In this document: piece after piece, positions 1-5,472 of the stretch | Numbering within the stretch: the stretch's first letter is position 1 | Layout: each line of letters opens with the position of its first letter | Assembly (NCBI GenBank): GCA_030705745.1 | Contig: JAUZPT010000183.1 | Location: 1 to 6,304 of the forward strand | Direction of reading: 5' to 3' | Origin: Bacillota bacterium | Lineage (GTDB): Bacteria; Bacillota; Bacilli; Bacillales; Cytobacillaceae | Length of the DNA: 6,304 nt | Notes under the pieces: generated by a model | Databases searched by the model: none | What the model was told of the DNA's origin: nothing | What the model saw: only the letters and a program-made list of their open reading frames with translations | Position numbers and translations under genes: made by a program

Positions 1-1
1 A

Positions 2-670
2 CTTATTCACGAACAAGGAAAAGATCCTTCTGAAATCTCACGTAAAGACGAAATTTGGACCTCGGTTTCAGGCTTGATAACGATTGCCGGGGGGAAATTG
101 ACCGGATACCGAAAGATGGCAGAAATTGTTGTGGATTTGCTGGCAAATCAACTAGTTAATAACACTATTGTTTTTAAGGAGTGCCGAACTAAACAGCTGC
201 CGATTTCTGGTGGACATGTAGGTGGTTCGGAAAATTTCACAGCATTTATTCGAACACACATAACTGAAGGAATAAAAGCAAGCTTAAAAGAAAACGATGC
301 AAAAGAGTTAGCAACAATGTATGGTTCAAACGCTCCCATTTTATTTGAAATATCAGCAAATAGACGACATGAAGCAGAACAATATAATCTTCCTCTCACA
401 CTTTTTGCGAAACTTGTTTATGGTATTGAACACGAAATGGTTGCAACCCCAGTTGACTTTTTTTGTCGTCGCACAGGGGATTTACTTTTCAATTTTGAAC
501 TAGTTAAAAAGTATAAAGAAGAAGTAATTCAATACATGACAGTACGATTAATGTGGACTGAAAAACAAACACAGGGTTATCGAAAAGAATTAGAGAACTT
601 TATGATTGACGCCATAATACCATCTGATGACCCCAATCGTAGCATGGAAATTGAAAAACTCTCATGGTGA
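2..670 (+). CDS. glpD: Aerobic glycerol-3-phosphate dehydrogenase, C-terminal part (5' end outside window)
   Basis: GlpD oxidises sn-glycerol 3-phosphate to dihydroxyacetone phosphate with FAD, passing electrons to the quinone pool. It is a peripheral membrane enzyme of glycerol catabolism. The frame is open from the left edge, so this is the last 222 residues of a protein usually near 555 residues. Seen in the fragment: the FAD-domain end motif GGKLTGYRKMA (fragment residues about 30-40), preceded by ISRKDEIW and SGLITIAGG as in Bacillus GlpD. The C-terminal helical cap domain (DAO_C type) follows, with the conserved stretches EMVATPVDFFCRRTG and MTVRLMWTEKQTQGY. The first in-window start-like codon (TTG at 74) lies inside the conserved motif and is not the true start. 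The stop codon sits within the terminator hairpin. Promoter and any GlpP-dependent leader lie upstream of the window. No frameshift is seen. Confidence 0.95.
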   Translation, partial: LIHEQGKDPSEISRKDEIWTSVSGLITIAGGKLTGYRKMAEIVVDLLANQLVNNTIVFKECRTKQLPISGGHVGGSENFTAFIRTHITEGIKASLKENDAKELATMYGSNAPILFEISANRRHEAEQYNLPLTLFAKLVYGIEHEMVATPVDFFCRRTGDLLFNFELVKKYKEEVIQYMTVRLMWTEKQTQGYRKELENFMIDAIIPSDDPNRSMEIEKLSW

Positions 671-680
671 GAGTTTTTTT
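654..680 (+). terminator. Intrinsic terminator of glpD, overlapping its stop codon
   Basis: The arms CTCTCA (659-664) and TGAGAG (668-673) pair around a 3-nt loop, extended by A5 (654-658) against T5, and run into a T7 tract (674-680). The TGA stop of glpD (668-670) is the first part of the right arm, so the last codons of the gene form the hairpin. Confidence 0.85.
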
Positions 681-724
681 CTCTTATTAAAGGCTAATGC
701 TTCTTAATATTTAACTCCAACAGG

Positions 725-760
725 TTCATTTTTAATGCTATGCAGAGCATACAATAGCTA
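725..760 (+). promoter_or_regulatory. Possible promoter and inverted repeat ahead of the nucleoside hydrolase gene
   Basis: TACAAT at 750-755 is a good -10 element. The best -35 is weak (TTCATT, 725-730, 19-nt spacer). An inverted repeat ATGCT-6 nt-AGCAT (735-750) lies in the spacer and touches the -10, and GCTAT (737-741) can also pair with ATAGC (754-758). That position would suit an operator, but the arms are short. A promoter is expected here because glpD is terminated just upstream. Its exact placement is uncertain. Confidence 0.35.
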
Positions 761-781
761 AAAAGAGAGCCGGGGGATAGT

Positions 782-1750
782 ATGTATAATGTTCTGATGT
801 TTGTCGATTCTGGTGTGGATGATTCATTTGCCTTAATGTATGCGCTCTTGCATCCTCAGATTAATTTAGTTGGGGTTGTCAGCGGATATGGAAACATAAC
901 TAAAGAACAATCGGTTATGAACACGGCCTATTTATTGAAACTTGCCGGTAGGGAGGACATCCCCATCATTGCCGGAGTTGCTGGACCTCTTTCAGGTGAA
1001 ATAAGTACATATTACCCGGAAATACATGGTGAAGAAGGACTGGGGCCAATCAGGCCACCTGCCGATTTAAAAAACGTTAAAATTTTCGACGTTAATAAAA
1101 TCATTGAAATTGTAAATCAATACAGTGGAAACTTAATCATCGTGGGGGTAGGGCGCCTAACAGATCTTGCTCTTCCATTCATCATTTATGGAAAAGATGC
1201 ATTAAAAGATGTAACAGCTTTTTATTTGATGGGGGGTGCATTTTTGGTGCCTGGAAATGTTACATCTGAAGCAGAAGCTAATTTTTATGCCGATCCTATT
1301 GCAGCTTATACAGTAGTGGAGAAAGCAAAGAATATTTTTTTACATCCATTAAATATTACTAATAAAGCGATAATTACACCTGAAGTGATCGACTTTTTGG
1401 CAGAAAATAGCCCGAGTCCTTTTAAACCGTTAATTAAGCCTGCGTTTGATTACTATTTCGCTGCTTATCAAAAGCTTGTTCCTGGTATTAAAGGAGCACC
1501 GATACACGATGTCGTCCCGCTCATTGCACTAACAAATCCAAACCTCGTAAAATATATTCCCCGAAGAGTACGAGTGGAGCAATTTGGTAATGCGAGGGGA
1601 AAAAGCAGTGCTGACTTCCGACCGAAACCAGATGCAGAACCGGTTGATTCGCTTGATAATATTGGAATGGAAGCAGATATACAAAAATTTGTCATTAACT
1701 TTATGGAAATCTTTTTAAGGGCTGCCCCTCATAAAAAAAAGGAATCATAA
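782..1750 (+). CDS. Nucleoside hydrolase, inosine/uridine-preferring (IunH) superfamily
   Basis: Enzymes of this superfamily hydrolyse the N-glycosidic bond of nucleosides to free base and ribose, a cytoplasmic salvage step. The 322-residue length is typical. Compared from memory with Crithidia IU-NH, the calcium and ribose residues are present: D9, D13 and D14 in VDSGVDD, N38 in GYGN, H82 in HGEEG, N159/E165/N167 in GNVTSEAEANFYADP, and H242-D243 in PIHDV, where the Asp is the last metal ligand. Differences: the usual DxDPG start is FVDSG here, so the first Asp and the Pro are absent, and the metal-loop Thr position is V123. It ends in a basic tail, HKKKES. The ATG at 782 is chosen for GGGGG(A) at 772-777. 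Substrate choice cannot be read from sequence. The gene stands alone between glpD and ydjO. Confidence 0.9.
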   Translation: MYNVLMFVDSGVDDSFALMYALLHPQINLVGVVSGYGNITKEQSVMNTAYLLKLAGREDIPIIAGVAGPLSGEISTYYPEIHGEEGLGPIRPPADLKNVKIFDVNKIIEIVNQYSGNLIIVGVGRLTDLALPFIIYGKDALKDVTAFYLMGGAFLVPGNVTSEAEANFYADPIAAYTVVEKAKNIFLHPLNITNKAIITPEVIDFLAENSPSPFKPLIKPAFDYYFAAYQKLVPGIKGAPIHDVVPLIALTNPNLVKYIPRRVRVEQFGNARGKSSADFRPKPDAEPVDSLDNIGMEADIQKFVINFMEIFLRAAPHKKKES

Positions 1751-1827
1751 AACTAAACCCTGAATGAAAAGCTTTAAAAAAAGAACGCTTTTTAGTAGTA
1801 ATTGTATATGACGGATAACTGGCCAAT

Positions 1828-1856
1828 TTGACTTTTGACGGTTTTTGGGATAAAAT
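1828..1856 (+). promoter_or_regulatory. SigA-type promoter of ydjO and its leader
   Basis: TTGACT (1828-1833) and TAAAAT (1851-1856) are separated by exactly 17 nt, each one mismatch from consensus. A second TTGAC (1835-1839) is too close to the -10 to serve. Expected transcript start is about 1863, giving a leader of roughly 130 nt before ydjO. The rest of the gap after the nucleoside hydrolase (1751-1827) holds only a weak A/T-stem hairpin. Confidence 0.75.
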
Positions 1857-1862
1857 GAGGAT

Positions 1863-1995
1863 ATATTTTTTAGTTCGAAAAATACATTATTTGATTGAGT
1901 GGTCGTAACTTCACAGATATGGGCAGCTTTGAACTCCTGTATCAGTTACGCTTTTTTTATTTTTGTATGTATGATTATCGCGGAGGTGACCATTC
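1863..1995 (+). promoter_or_regulatory. Structured leader of ydjO with internal terminator (candidate cis-regulatory RNA or small RNA)
   Basis: Between the promoter and the ydjO ribosome site lies about 130 nt with a complete intrinsic terminator (see separate entry). In addition, AGTTC-g-AAA at 1872-1880 can pair with TTTGAACT at 1928-1935, inside the terminator loop. That could form a pseudoknot or a competing fold. I match no Rfam family to it with confidence. YdjO is called cold-inducible in family nomenclature, so temperature-dependent attenuation is one possible reading. A separate small RNA ending near 1960 is another. Confidence 0.5.
1904..1964 (+). terminator. Intrinsic terminator or attenuator inside the ydjO leader
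   Basis: CGTAACT (1904-1910) pairs perfectly with AGTTACG (1944-1950). Above a small internal loop, ACAG (1913-1916) pairs with CTGT (1937-1940). The stem is followed by T7-A-T5 (1952-1964). It sits after the promoter and 18 nt before the ydjO Shine-Dalgarno, so it would cut the ydjO transcript unless bypassed. No gene ends just upstream that would need it, since the nucleoside hydrolase stops at 1750 and the promoter lies between. Confidence 0.7.
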
Positions 1996-2199
1996 ATGGC
2001 ATTTGGCAGAAGAAATGATGAAGAAGTCGTGAAGGAAGAAACAAAAGTTTGGGAATGCACTTCAGAAACTTGCAATTGTTGGATAAGAGACAATTTTAAA
2101 AGCAGTGAAGTACCTAAATGTCCTATTTGTAAAAGCGAAATGAGACAATCTACTAAGGAATTGCAAGCAATAGTCAACCACAGTAAAAATTTCATGTAA
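1996..2199 (+). CDS. ydjO: YdjO-family small zinc-ribbon-like protein (cold-inducible YdjO)
   Basis: A 67-residue cytoplasmic protein with an acidic N-terminus and a compact cysteine-rich core: C21-x4-C26, then C42-x2-C45 (CPIC), as in a zinc ribbon. The core stretch around W19-ECTSETC, W29-IRDNF and the EVPKCPICKSEM segment is what I recognise as the YdjO family of Bacillaceae, whose biochemical role is unknown. C28 (CNCW) is a fifth cysteine where I recall Gly being usual. The start is firm: GGAGGTGA at 1982-1989 lies 6 nt before ATG. It is monocistronic, driven by the promoter at 1828-1856 through a terminator-bearing leader, and closed by the hairpin at 2248-2278. Zinc binding is inferred from the cysteine spacing only. 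Confidence 0.8.
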   Translation: MAFGRRNDEEVVKEETKVWECTSETCNCWIRDNFKSSEVPKCPICKSEMRQSTKELQAIVNHSKNFM

Positions 2200-2247
2200 G
2201 TTGCACGTTTTAGGCGAAACTCAAGTGTAAGCAATAGTTTTTAAATT

Positions 2248-2278
2248 AAAAAAGCAGGAGATTACTTCCTGCTTTTTT
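2248..2278. terminator. Terminator usable in both directions between ydjO and the convergent DUF6509-like gene
   Basis: AAAAAAGCAGGA (2248-2259) pairs with TCCTGCTTTTTT (2267-2278) around a 7-nt loop. The plus strand ends in T6, and the minus strand in T6 followed by AATTTA. It serves ydjO (+) and the gene ending at 2277 (-), whose stop codon overlaps the right arm. Confidence 0.9.
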
Positions 2279-2567
2279 ATTGTTCACCTATAATGTTTTG
2301 TTTGCAAAATGAATTGACCATTTCTTCCTCTTCTTCTTCCAAAGAGAAGTCGAAATATTTTCCGGTTCCTTTTTCGAAAAGATGATATTGTAATACTTTT
2401 CCTTCCCCTTCATTAATTCCATATATTACTTTCAATCCAATTCCATTTTCAGAAAAAAGCTCATCTTCCTCATCTACCTCAAGATCAAGCAAAAACTCAT
2501 AGCGATCTCCAGCTAATAATCCAAATGGATCTTTTAGTATTTCAATAGTATGTCCCGTGATTTTCAT
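2277..2567 (-). CDS. DUF6509-like small acidic protein of unknown function
   Basis: A 96-residue soluble, strongly acidic protein. It opens MKITGHTIEILKDPFGLLAG, followed by DRYEFLLDLEVDEEDELFSENG and a late E-rich segment, FSLEEEEEEMVNSF. I recall such short Bacillaceae proteins under DUF6509, some misnamed pullulanase. The family match is from memory and no function is known. No signal peptide, TM segment or catalytic motif is visible. The start at 2567 (ATG) is preferred over an in-frame GTG at 2606: AAAGGA lies 7 nt upstream of the ATG, the GTG has no ribosome site, and a TATAAT at 2603-2598 would start transcription downstream of that GTG. It is monocistronic, convergent with ydjO and divergent from the histidine kinase. 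Confidence 0.75.
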   Translation of the reverse strand: MKITGHTIEILKDPFGLLAGDRYEFLLDLEVDEEDELFSENGIGLKVIYGINEGEGKVLQYHLFEKGTGKYFDFSLEEEEEEMVNSFCKQNIIGEQ

Positions 2568-2574
2568 CCAATCA

Positions 2575-2580
2575 TCCTTT
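2575..2580 (-). promoter_or_regulatory. Ribosome binding site fixing the start of the DUF6509-like gene
   Basis: On the minus strand AAAGGA is followed by 7 nt and the ATG at 2567. No comparable site precedes the upstream GTG, so the shorter 96-residue product is favoured. Confidence 0.7.
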
Positions 2581-2597
2581 TCTTTGTCATCACTTTT

Positions 2598-2626
2598 ATT
2601 ATACACATTTTTTGGACATACATGAA
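2598..2626 (-). promoter_or_regulatory. SigA-type promoter of the DUF6509-like gene
   Basis: On the minus strand a perfect TATAAT (2603-2598) is preceded by GTGTG and, after a 17-nt spacer, by a weak -35 TTCATG (2626-2621). The predicted transcript start, about 2591, gives a short leader of about 24 nt before the ATG at 2567. Confidence 0.55.
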
Positions 2627-2655
2627 GCGCAGTGAAAAAAGCATATTATTTGTTT

Positions 2656-2682
2656 AAAGGAAGATTTTTTTGTAAAAAGAAT
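2656..2682 (+). promoter_or_regulatory. SigH-like promoter ahead of the histidine kinase
   Basis: AAAGGAAGA (2656-2664) fits the SigH -35 consensus RnAGGAwWW with one mismatch. Eleven nt later AAAGAAT (2676-2682) fits the -10 consensus RnnGAAT, and the spacing is within the usual 11-12 nt. SigH drives kinA in B. subtilis, so such a site before a sporulation-type kinase makes sense. The call is inferred from sequence match only. Confidence 0.45.
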
Positions 2683-2698
2683 GATATATAGGTATAGT
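2670..2698 (+). promoter_or_regulatory. SigA-type promoter ahead of the histidine kinase
   Basis: TTGTAA (2670-2675) and TATAGT (2693-2698) are separated by 17 nt, with 4/6 and 5/6 matches to consensus. Transcription would start near 2705, about 40 nt before the kinase ATG. It overlaps the SigH-like site at 2656-2682, so the two forms of polymerase could not bind together. Confidence 0.5.
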
Positions 2699-2732
2699 AG
2701 ATTTAATGTTAAATTTTGCATTATATTCATTT

Positions 2733-2738
2733 AAGGAG
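2733..2738 (+). promoter_or_regulatory. Ribosome binding site fixing the kinase start
   Basis: AAGGAG lies 6 nt before the ATG at 2745. An in-frame ATG at 2706 lies at or next to the predicted SigA transcript start and has no ribosome site, so it is rejected as the start. Confidence 0.85.
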
Positions 2739-2744
2739 CGTTTT

Positions 2745-4004
2745 ATGCAAGACCAACAAATGAGAATCGAAAACAAGAAATTGAAAGAAGAATTAAAACT
2801 ATATAAAAATCTCATTTCCGAATTGCCCTTTTCATTCACTTATAAAGATTTCGACCTGGGAATTCAAATGGAAAAAAAGTATCGTACAAGTAATGTCACG
2901 ACCTTACACCAAATATCCGAAGTACCTTACATAGAGCGCAAAAATGAGTTTACCATTACATCAGATTTTGATCTTGATTTTGAAAAGATTGAAGGTTTTC
3001 TATCTTCTATATTAGATTATGTACCCCATCATATTGTGTTTATTGATAAGAATGGAATCATTACACTATGTAATCTTAAGGCTGCGAAGGATCTGCAGGT
3101 GAATCGTGATGAAATGATTGGAAAACATATTCGAGAGCTTTTAAAAATACCTGACGAGCAAATCGCCTTGCTTCAAACTCTTCATTCACAAAAGCCTATA
3201 TTTGACAAGGAAATCCTTGACAGGAATTATGGTATCACCAATACAAGAATTATTTATAATTCTGATGGTTCCATCAAACGAATCGTCGGGTTGTTCTTAT
3301 TTTTAAACGGGATAAAGGAAGCGGAAAAACAAGCGCTCGCTGGACGAATTGCTGCGGGGATAGCTCATGAGATTCGTAATCCTTTAACAACCGTTAGAGG
3401 GTACCTGCAACTTCTTCAATCATCGGTTGATCAAGGAGTATCTGAACTGTTTACTACTCTTCTAATTCCTGAAATTGACCGGGCCAATAAGATAATCAAC
3501 GATTTCTTAAGCATTTCAAAGCCTTCACAATTCTCTACAGAGAAACTCCAGATTGCAGAGCTTATTGAAGGATATATCGGTAATTTCTTAAATAGGGAGG
3601 CCCATTTGCATAACGTGAAAATGGAATACCATATTCACGCTTCACTTAAGGATTGTTATATTGAAGGAAACCGCGATGAGCTTTTACAAGTTTTCATTAA
3701 TTTATTCAGCAATTCTATACAAGCGGCTAAGGAAACACTGCCAGAGATAATCGTTTCCGCACAGAGGAAAGGTGGTATGGCTTACATCCAGTTTGCTGAT
3801 AATGGTATGGGAATTAAATCATCCATTTTAAATCATATTTTCGATCCGTTTTTTTCGACAAAAGATGATGGGACAGGACTCGGTTTATCGGTTTCAAAGA
3901 AAATCATTGAGAATCATAAAGGGGAAATAAGGGTGAACAGCGGTCCTTCAGGCACTGTATTTTCATTGGAAATTCCTATTGTAATAAATACCCCCATTGA
4001 ATAA
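2745..4004 (+). CDS. Soluble PAS-domain sensor histidine kinase, orphan, sporulation-kinase type
   Basis: A 419-residue autophosphorylating kinase. Order of parts: a charged, probably coiled-coil N-terminus (residues 1-25), a poorly conserved linker, one PAS domain (about 85-190, VPHHIVFIDKNGIITLCN), HisKA with the H-box AHEIRNPL (phospho-acceptor H208), and the HATPase domain with N-box N323, G1 DNGMG (352-356), F-box FDPFFSTK (366-373) and G2 GTGLGL (376-381). All catalytic boxes look intact. No signal peptide or TM segment is visible, so it should be cytosolic. No response regulator adjoins it. This is the arrangement of KinA/KinE-like phosphorelay kinases that feed Spo0F, and I infer that role with moderate confidence. 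The signal is unknown. It is monocistronic, with SigA- and SigH-like promoter matches upstream. I cannot assign it to a particular Kin. Confidence 0.9.
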   Translation: MQDQQMRIENKKLKEELKLYKNLISELPFSFTYKDFDLGIQMEKKYRTSNVTTLHQISEVPYIERKNEFTITSDFDLDFEKIEGFLSSILDYVPHHIVFIDKNGIITLCNLKAAKDLQVNRDEMIGKHIRELLKIPDEQIALLQTLHSQKPIFDKEILDRNYGITNTRIIYNSDGSIKRIVGLFLFLNGIKEAEKQALAGRIAAGIAHEIRNPLTTVRGYLQLLQSSVDQGVSELFTTLLIPEIDRANKIINDFLSISKPSQFSTEKLQIAELIEGYIGNFLNREAHLHNVKMEYHIHASLKDCYIEGNRDELLQVFINLFSNSIQAAKETLPEIIVSAQRKGGMAYIQFADNGMGIKSSILNHIFDPFFSTKDDGTGLGLSVSKKIIENHKGEIRVNSGPSGTVFSLEIPIVINTPIE

Positions 4005-4030
4005 AAAGCACTTCAACTGAAGTGCTTTTT
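4003..4030. terminator. Intrinsic terminator of the histidine kinase, probably also serving the convergent MFS gene
   Basis: AAAAAGCACTTC (4003-4014) and GAAGTGCTTTTT (4019-4030) form a perfect 12-bp stem with loop AACT, followed by GTTTT on the plus strand. It begins within the kinase stop codon. The A5 on the left gives T5 on the minus strand, so it can also end the MFS transcript, whose stop lies 66 nt away. Confidence 0.9.
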
Positions 4031-4096
4031 GTTTTGAAAAAATGTATGTTTAAGAAGGCGTGCGTGAGAAATCCTTCATGACATTCATGGAAAACG

Positions 4097-5368
4097 TCAG
4101 TTTTTGTATTTTACTCCTGGCTTTATTCCCTTGAATCCAACGATCGCAGAAATAATTGCAAGACTGCTTAAAAGTACAAAAATCCATGGGGTGGAACGCT
4201 TTATCAGTAGCGCAATAACAGGCGGACCAGCGGCTACTCCGATAAATCTCATAGAGCTGTATAGGGAGGTGATAGTACCTCGTTCCTCTTTTTCTATTCC
4301 TTCTGTAATCAGAGCATCGAGGCATGGAAGGCCGACCCCTATCCCAATTCCGCTCAACAGAAACATTGATATCATAAACCATAGTTGAATGGAAAAATAT
4401 AAGGCAGCGATTGCAAGAGCAGAAAGAATAATTCCGCCAATAATAAGCCATTTCATTAAAAGTTTATTTTTTTTGATTACCTTCCCAGTAATAAAGGAGG
4501 AAAGGCATAATGCCCCTAAAGGAATTGCAAGGAAAAACCCCTTCTTTAAATTTTTGATTGCGTATTCTTTTTCAAAGGTTTCGGACAAGTAAAACAGGCA
4601 GCCGAATAGAACAAACATCAAAATGCAGCCAATAAAAAAGATCGAGAAGAGCCATTTTCCTTTTTCGGTAAAAATTTTCTTAACATTTTTAAAAAAATGT
4701 TTAAAGGGAATCGGCTTTTCGGTCGTTTTAGGACATTTCACCAGCAGAAGAATCAATATGATAGAAATGGAGCAAAAGACCGGGAAGGAGAAAAAGGGAA
4801 GAAACCAAAAAAATCCTGCTAGAAATGCGCCTAAAATCGGACTTAGTACCTTACCAAAGGTGTTTGAGGTTTCGATCATCCCCAGTGTGCTGCTCACTTC
4901 ATCATCACTTTTAAACATATCTCCAACGAGTGGCAAAACGATAGGTGCAGCACCTGCTGCACCAACTCCCTGCAGGGATCGACCGAGCAAGATGACCCAA
5001 TAGGCATCTGCCATTTTCCATGCGGCCCACCCTGAGATAAGTCCACCTATTCCAGCAATTACCAAACTAGGAATGATGACTTTTTTTCTGCCAACATGGT
5101 CAGAAATATAACCGGCAACGGGAATAAGAAAAATTGCTACAATTGAATAAACCGTGATGATCATGCTTGTTTGAAACGCCGAAATGGATAACTTTTTTTC
5201 CATAGAAGGTAAAACCGGAATTAACATCGAATTACCTAGTGTCATAACTAAAGGGATGGATGATAACGAGAGAATCGCCCATTTTTGACTAGAAGCTTTG
5301 GAACCCTCATTGGTATGATTCTTTTCATTGAACTCTGGTTTCTGGCATAATTGTTCAATATTATCCAT
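4097..5368 (-). CDS. MFS transporter, DHA1 drug/siderophore exporter type
   Basis: A 423-residue membrane protein with about 12 hydrophobic segments in two halves, joined by a basic central loop (about 211-240). Seen: motif A in loop 2-3 (GYISDHVGRKK, 86-96), the motif B-like stretch LGRSLQGVG (128-136) with R130, and an antiporter motif C-like stretch in TM5 (FGKVLSPILG, 171-180, P177). These mark proton-driven exporters of the DHA1 group. TM1 (SIPLVMTLGNSMLIPVLP) resembles, from memory, B. subtilis YmfD/YmfE, described as a bacillibactin exporter. The substrate here is unproven. The first 29 residues are hydrophilic and long for the family. The start at 5368 is supported by AGGAGGA 10 nt upstream. 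It is divergent from the MOSC gene, and I could not place a convincing promoter in the 104-nt gap. Confidence 0.88.
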   Translation of the reverse strand: MDNIEQLCQKPEFNEKNHTNEGSKASSQKWAILSLSSIPLVMTLGNSMLIPVLPSMEKKLSISAFQTSMIITVYSIVAIFLIPVAGYISDHVGRKKVIIPSLVIAGIGGLISGWAAWKMADAYWVILLGRSLQGVGAAGAAPIVLPLVGDMFKSDDEVSSTLGMIETSNTFGKVLSPILGAFLAGFFWFLPFFSFPVFCSISIILILLLVKCPKTTEKPIPFKHFFKNVKKIFTEKGKWLFSIFFIGCILMFVLFGCLFYLSETFEKEYAIKNLKKGFFLAIPLGALCLSSFITGKVIKKNKLLMKWLIIGGIILSALAIAALYFSIQLWFMISMFLLSGIGIGVGLPCLDALITEGIEKEERGTITSLYSSMRFIGVAAGPPVIALLIKRSTPWIFVLLSSLAIISAIVGFKGIKPGVKYKN

Positions 5369-5378
5369 CTACTTTGAT

Positions 5379-5385
5379 TCCTCCT
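5379..5385 (-). promoter_or_regulatory. Ribosome binding site of the MFS gene
   Basis: Minus-strand AGGAGGA lies 10 nt before the ATG at 5368. The spacing is slightly long but the match is strong. It supports the hydrophilic N-terminal extension as part of the protein. Confidence 0.75.
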
Positions 5386-5472
5386 GCATACTGGCACTAC
5401 TTTTACTATTTACTTTTTTGTGGAAATTAAAAAATAATGGTGTTACCTAATAATGGAAGATAAAGGTGAGAT

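Noticed and set aside
1767..1793. Weak hairpin AAAAGC/GCTTTT after the nucleoside hydrolase
   Set aside because: The stem is nearly all A/T, the loop is long and no clean T tract follows, so I could not support a terminator.
1901..1926. GGTCGTAACT and TGGGCA in the ydjO leader recall pieces of the ZTP (pfl) riboswitch
   Set aside because: The two pieces are only about 10 nt apart and the intervening pfl helices are missing. YdjO is also not a folate or purine gene.
2568..2606. N-terminal extension of the DUF6509-like protein from GTG at 2606
   Set aside because: There is no ribosome site, and the GTG lies upstream of the start predicted from the TATAAT at 2603-2598.
2706..2744. N-terminal extension of the histidine kinase from ATG at 2706
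   Set aside because: There is no ribosome site, and the ATG lies at the predicted transcript start. AAGGAG fits the ATG at 2745.
3855..3864. TTCGACAA inside the kinase gene, an exact reverse complement of a Spo0A box
   Set aside because: It encodes the conserved FFSTK F-box of the kinase and lies far from any promoter, so coding constraint explains it.
4054..4077. GAAGG/CCTTC hairpin between the kinase and MFS genes
   Set aside because: It has only 5 bp with a 14-nt loop and no T tract. The strong hairpin at 4003-4030 already serves as terminator.
4050..4451. Open frames of 67-133 codons on both strands within the MFS gene, and similar ones within glpD, the nucleoside hydrolase and the MOSC gene
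   Set aside because: They are alternative frames of well-supported genes and lack recognisable domains.
5435..5456. Direct repeat TAATGG spaced 16 nt, around GGTGTTACC, in the MFS/MOSC divergent gap
   Set aside because: The repeats are six AT-rich bases and the palindrome has 3-bp arms. It is too little to call an operator.
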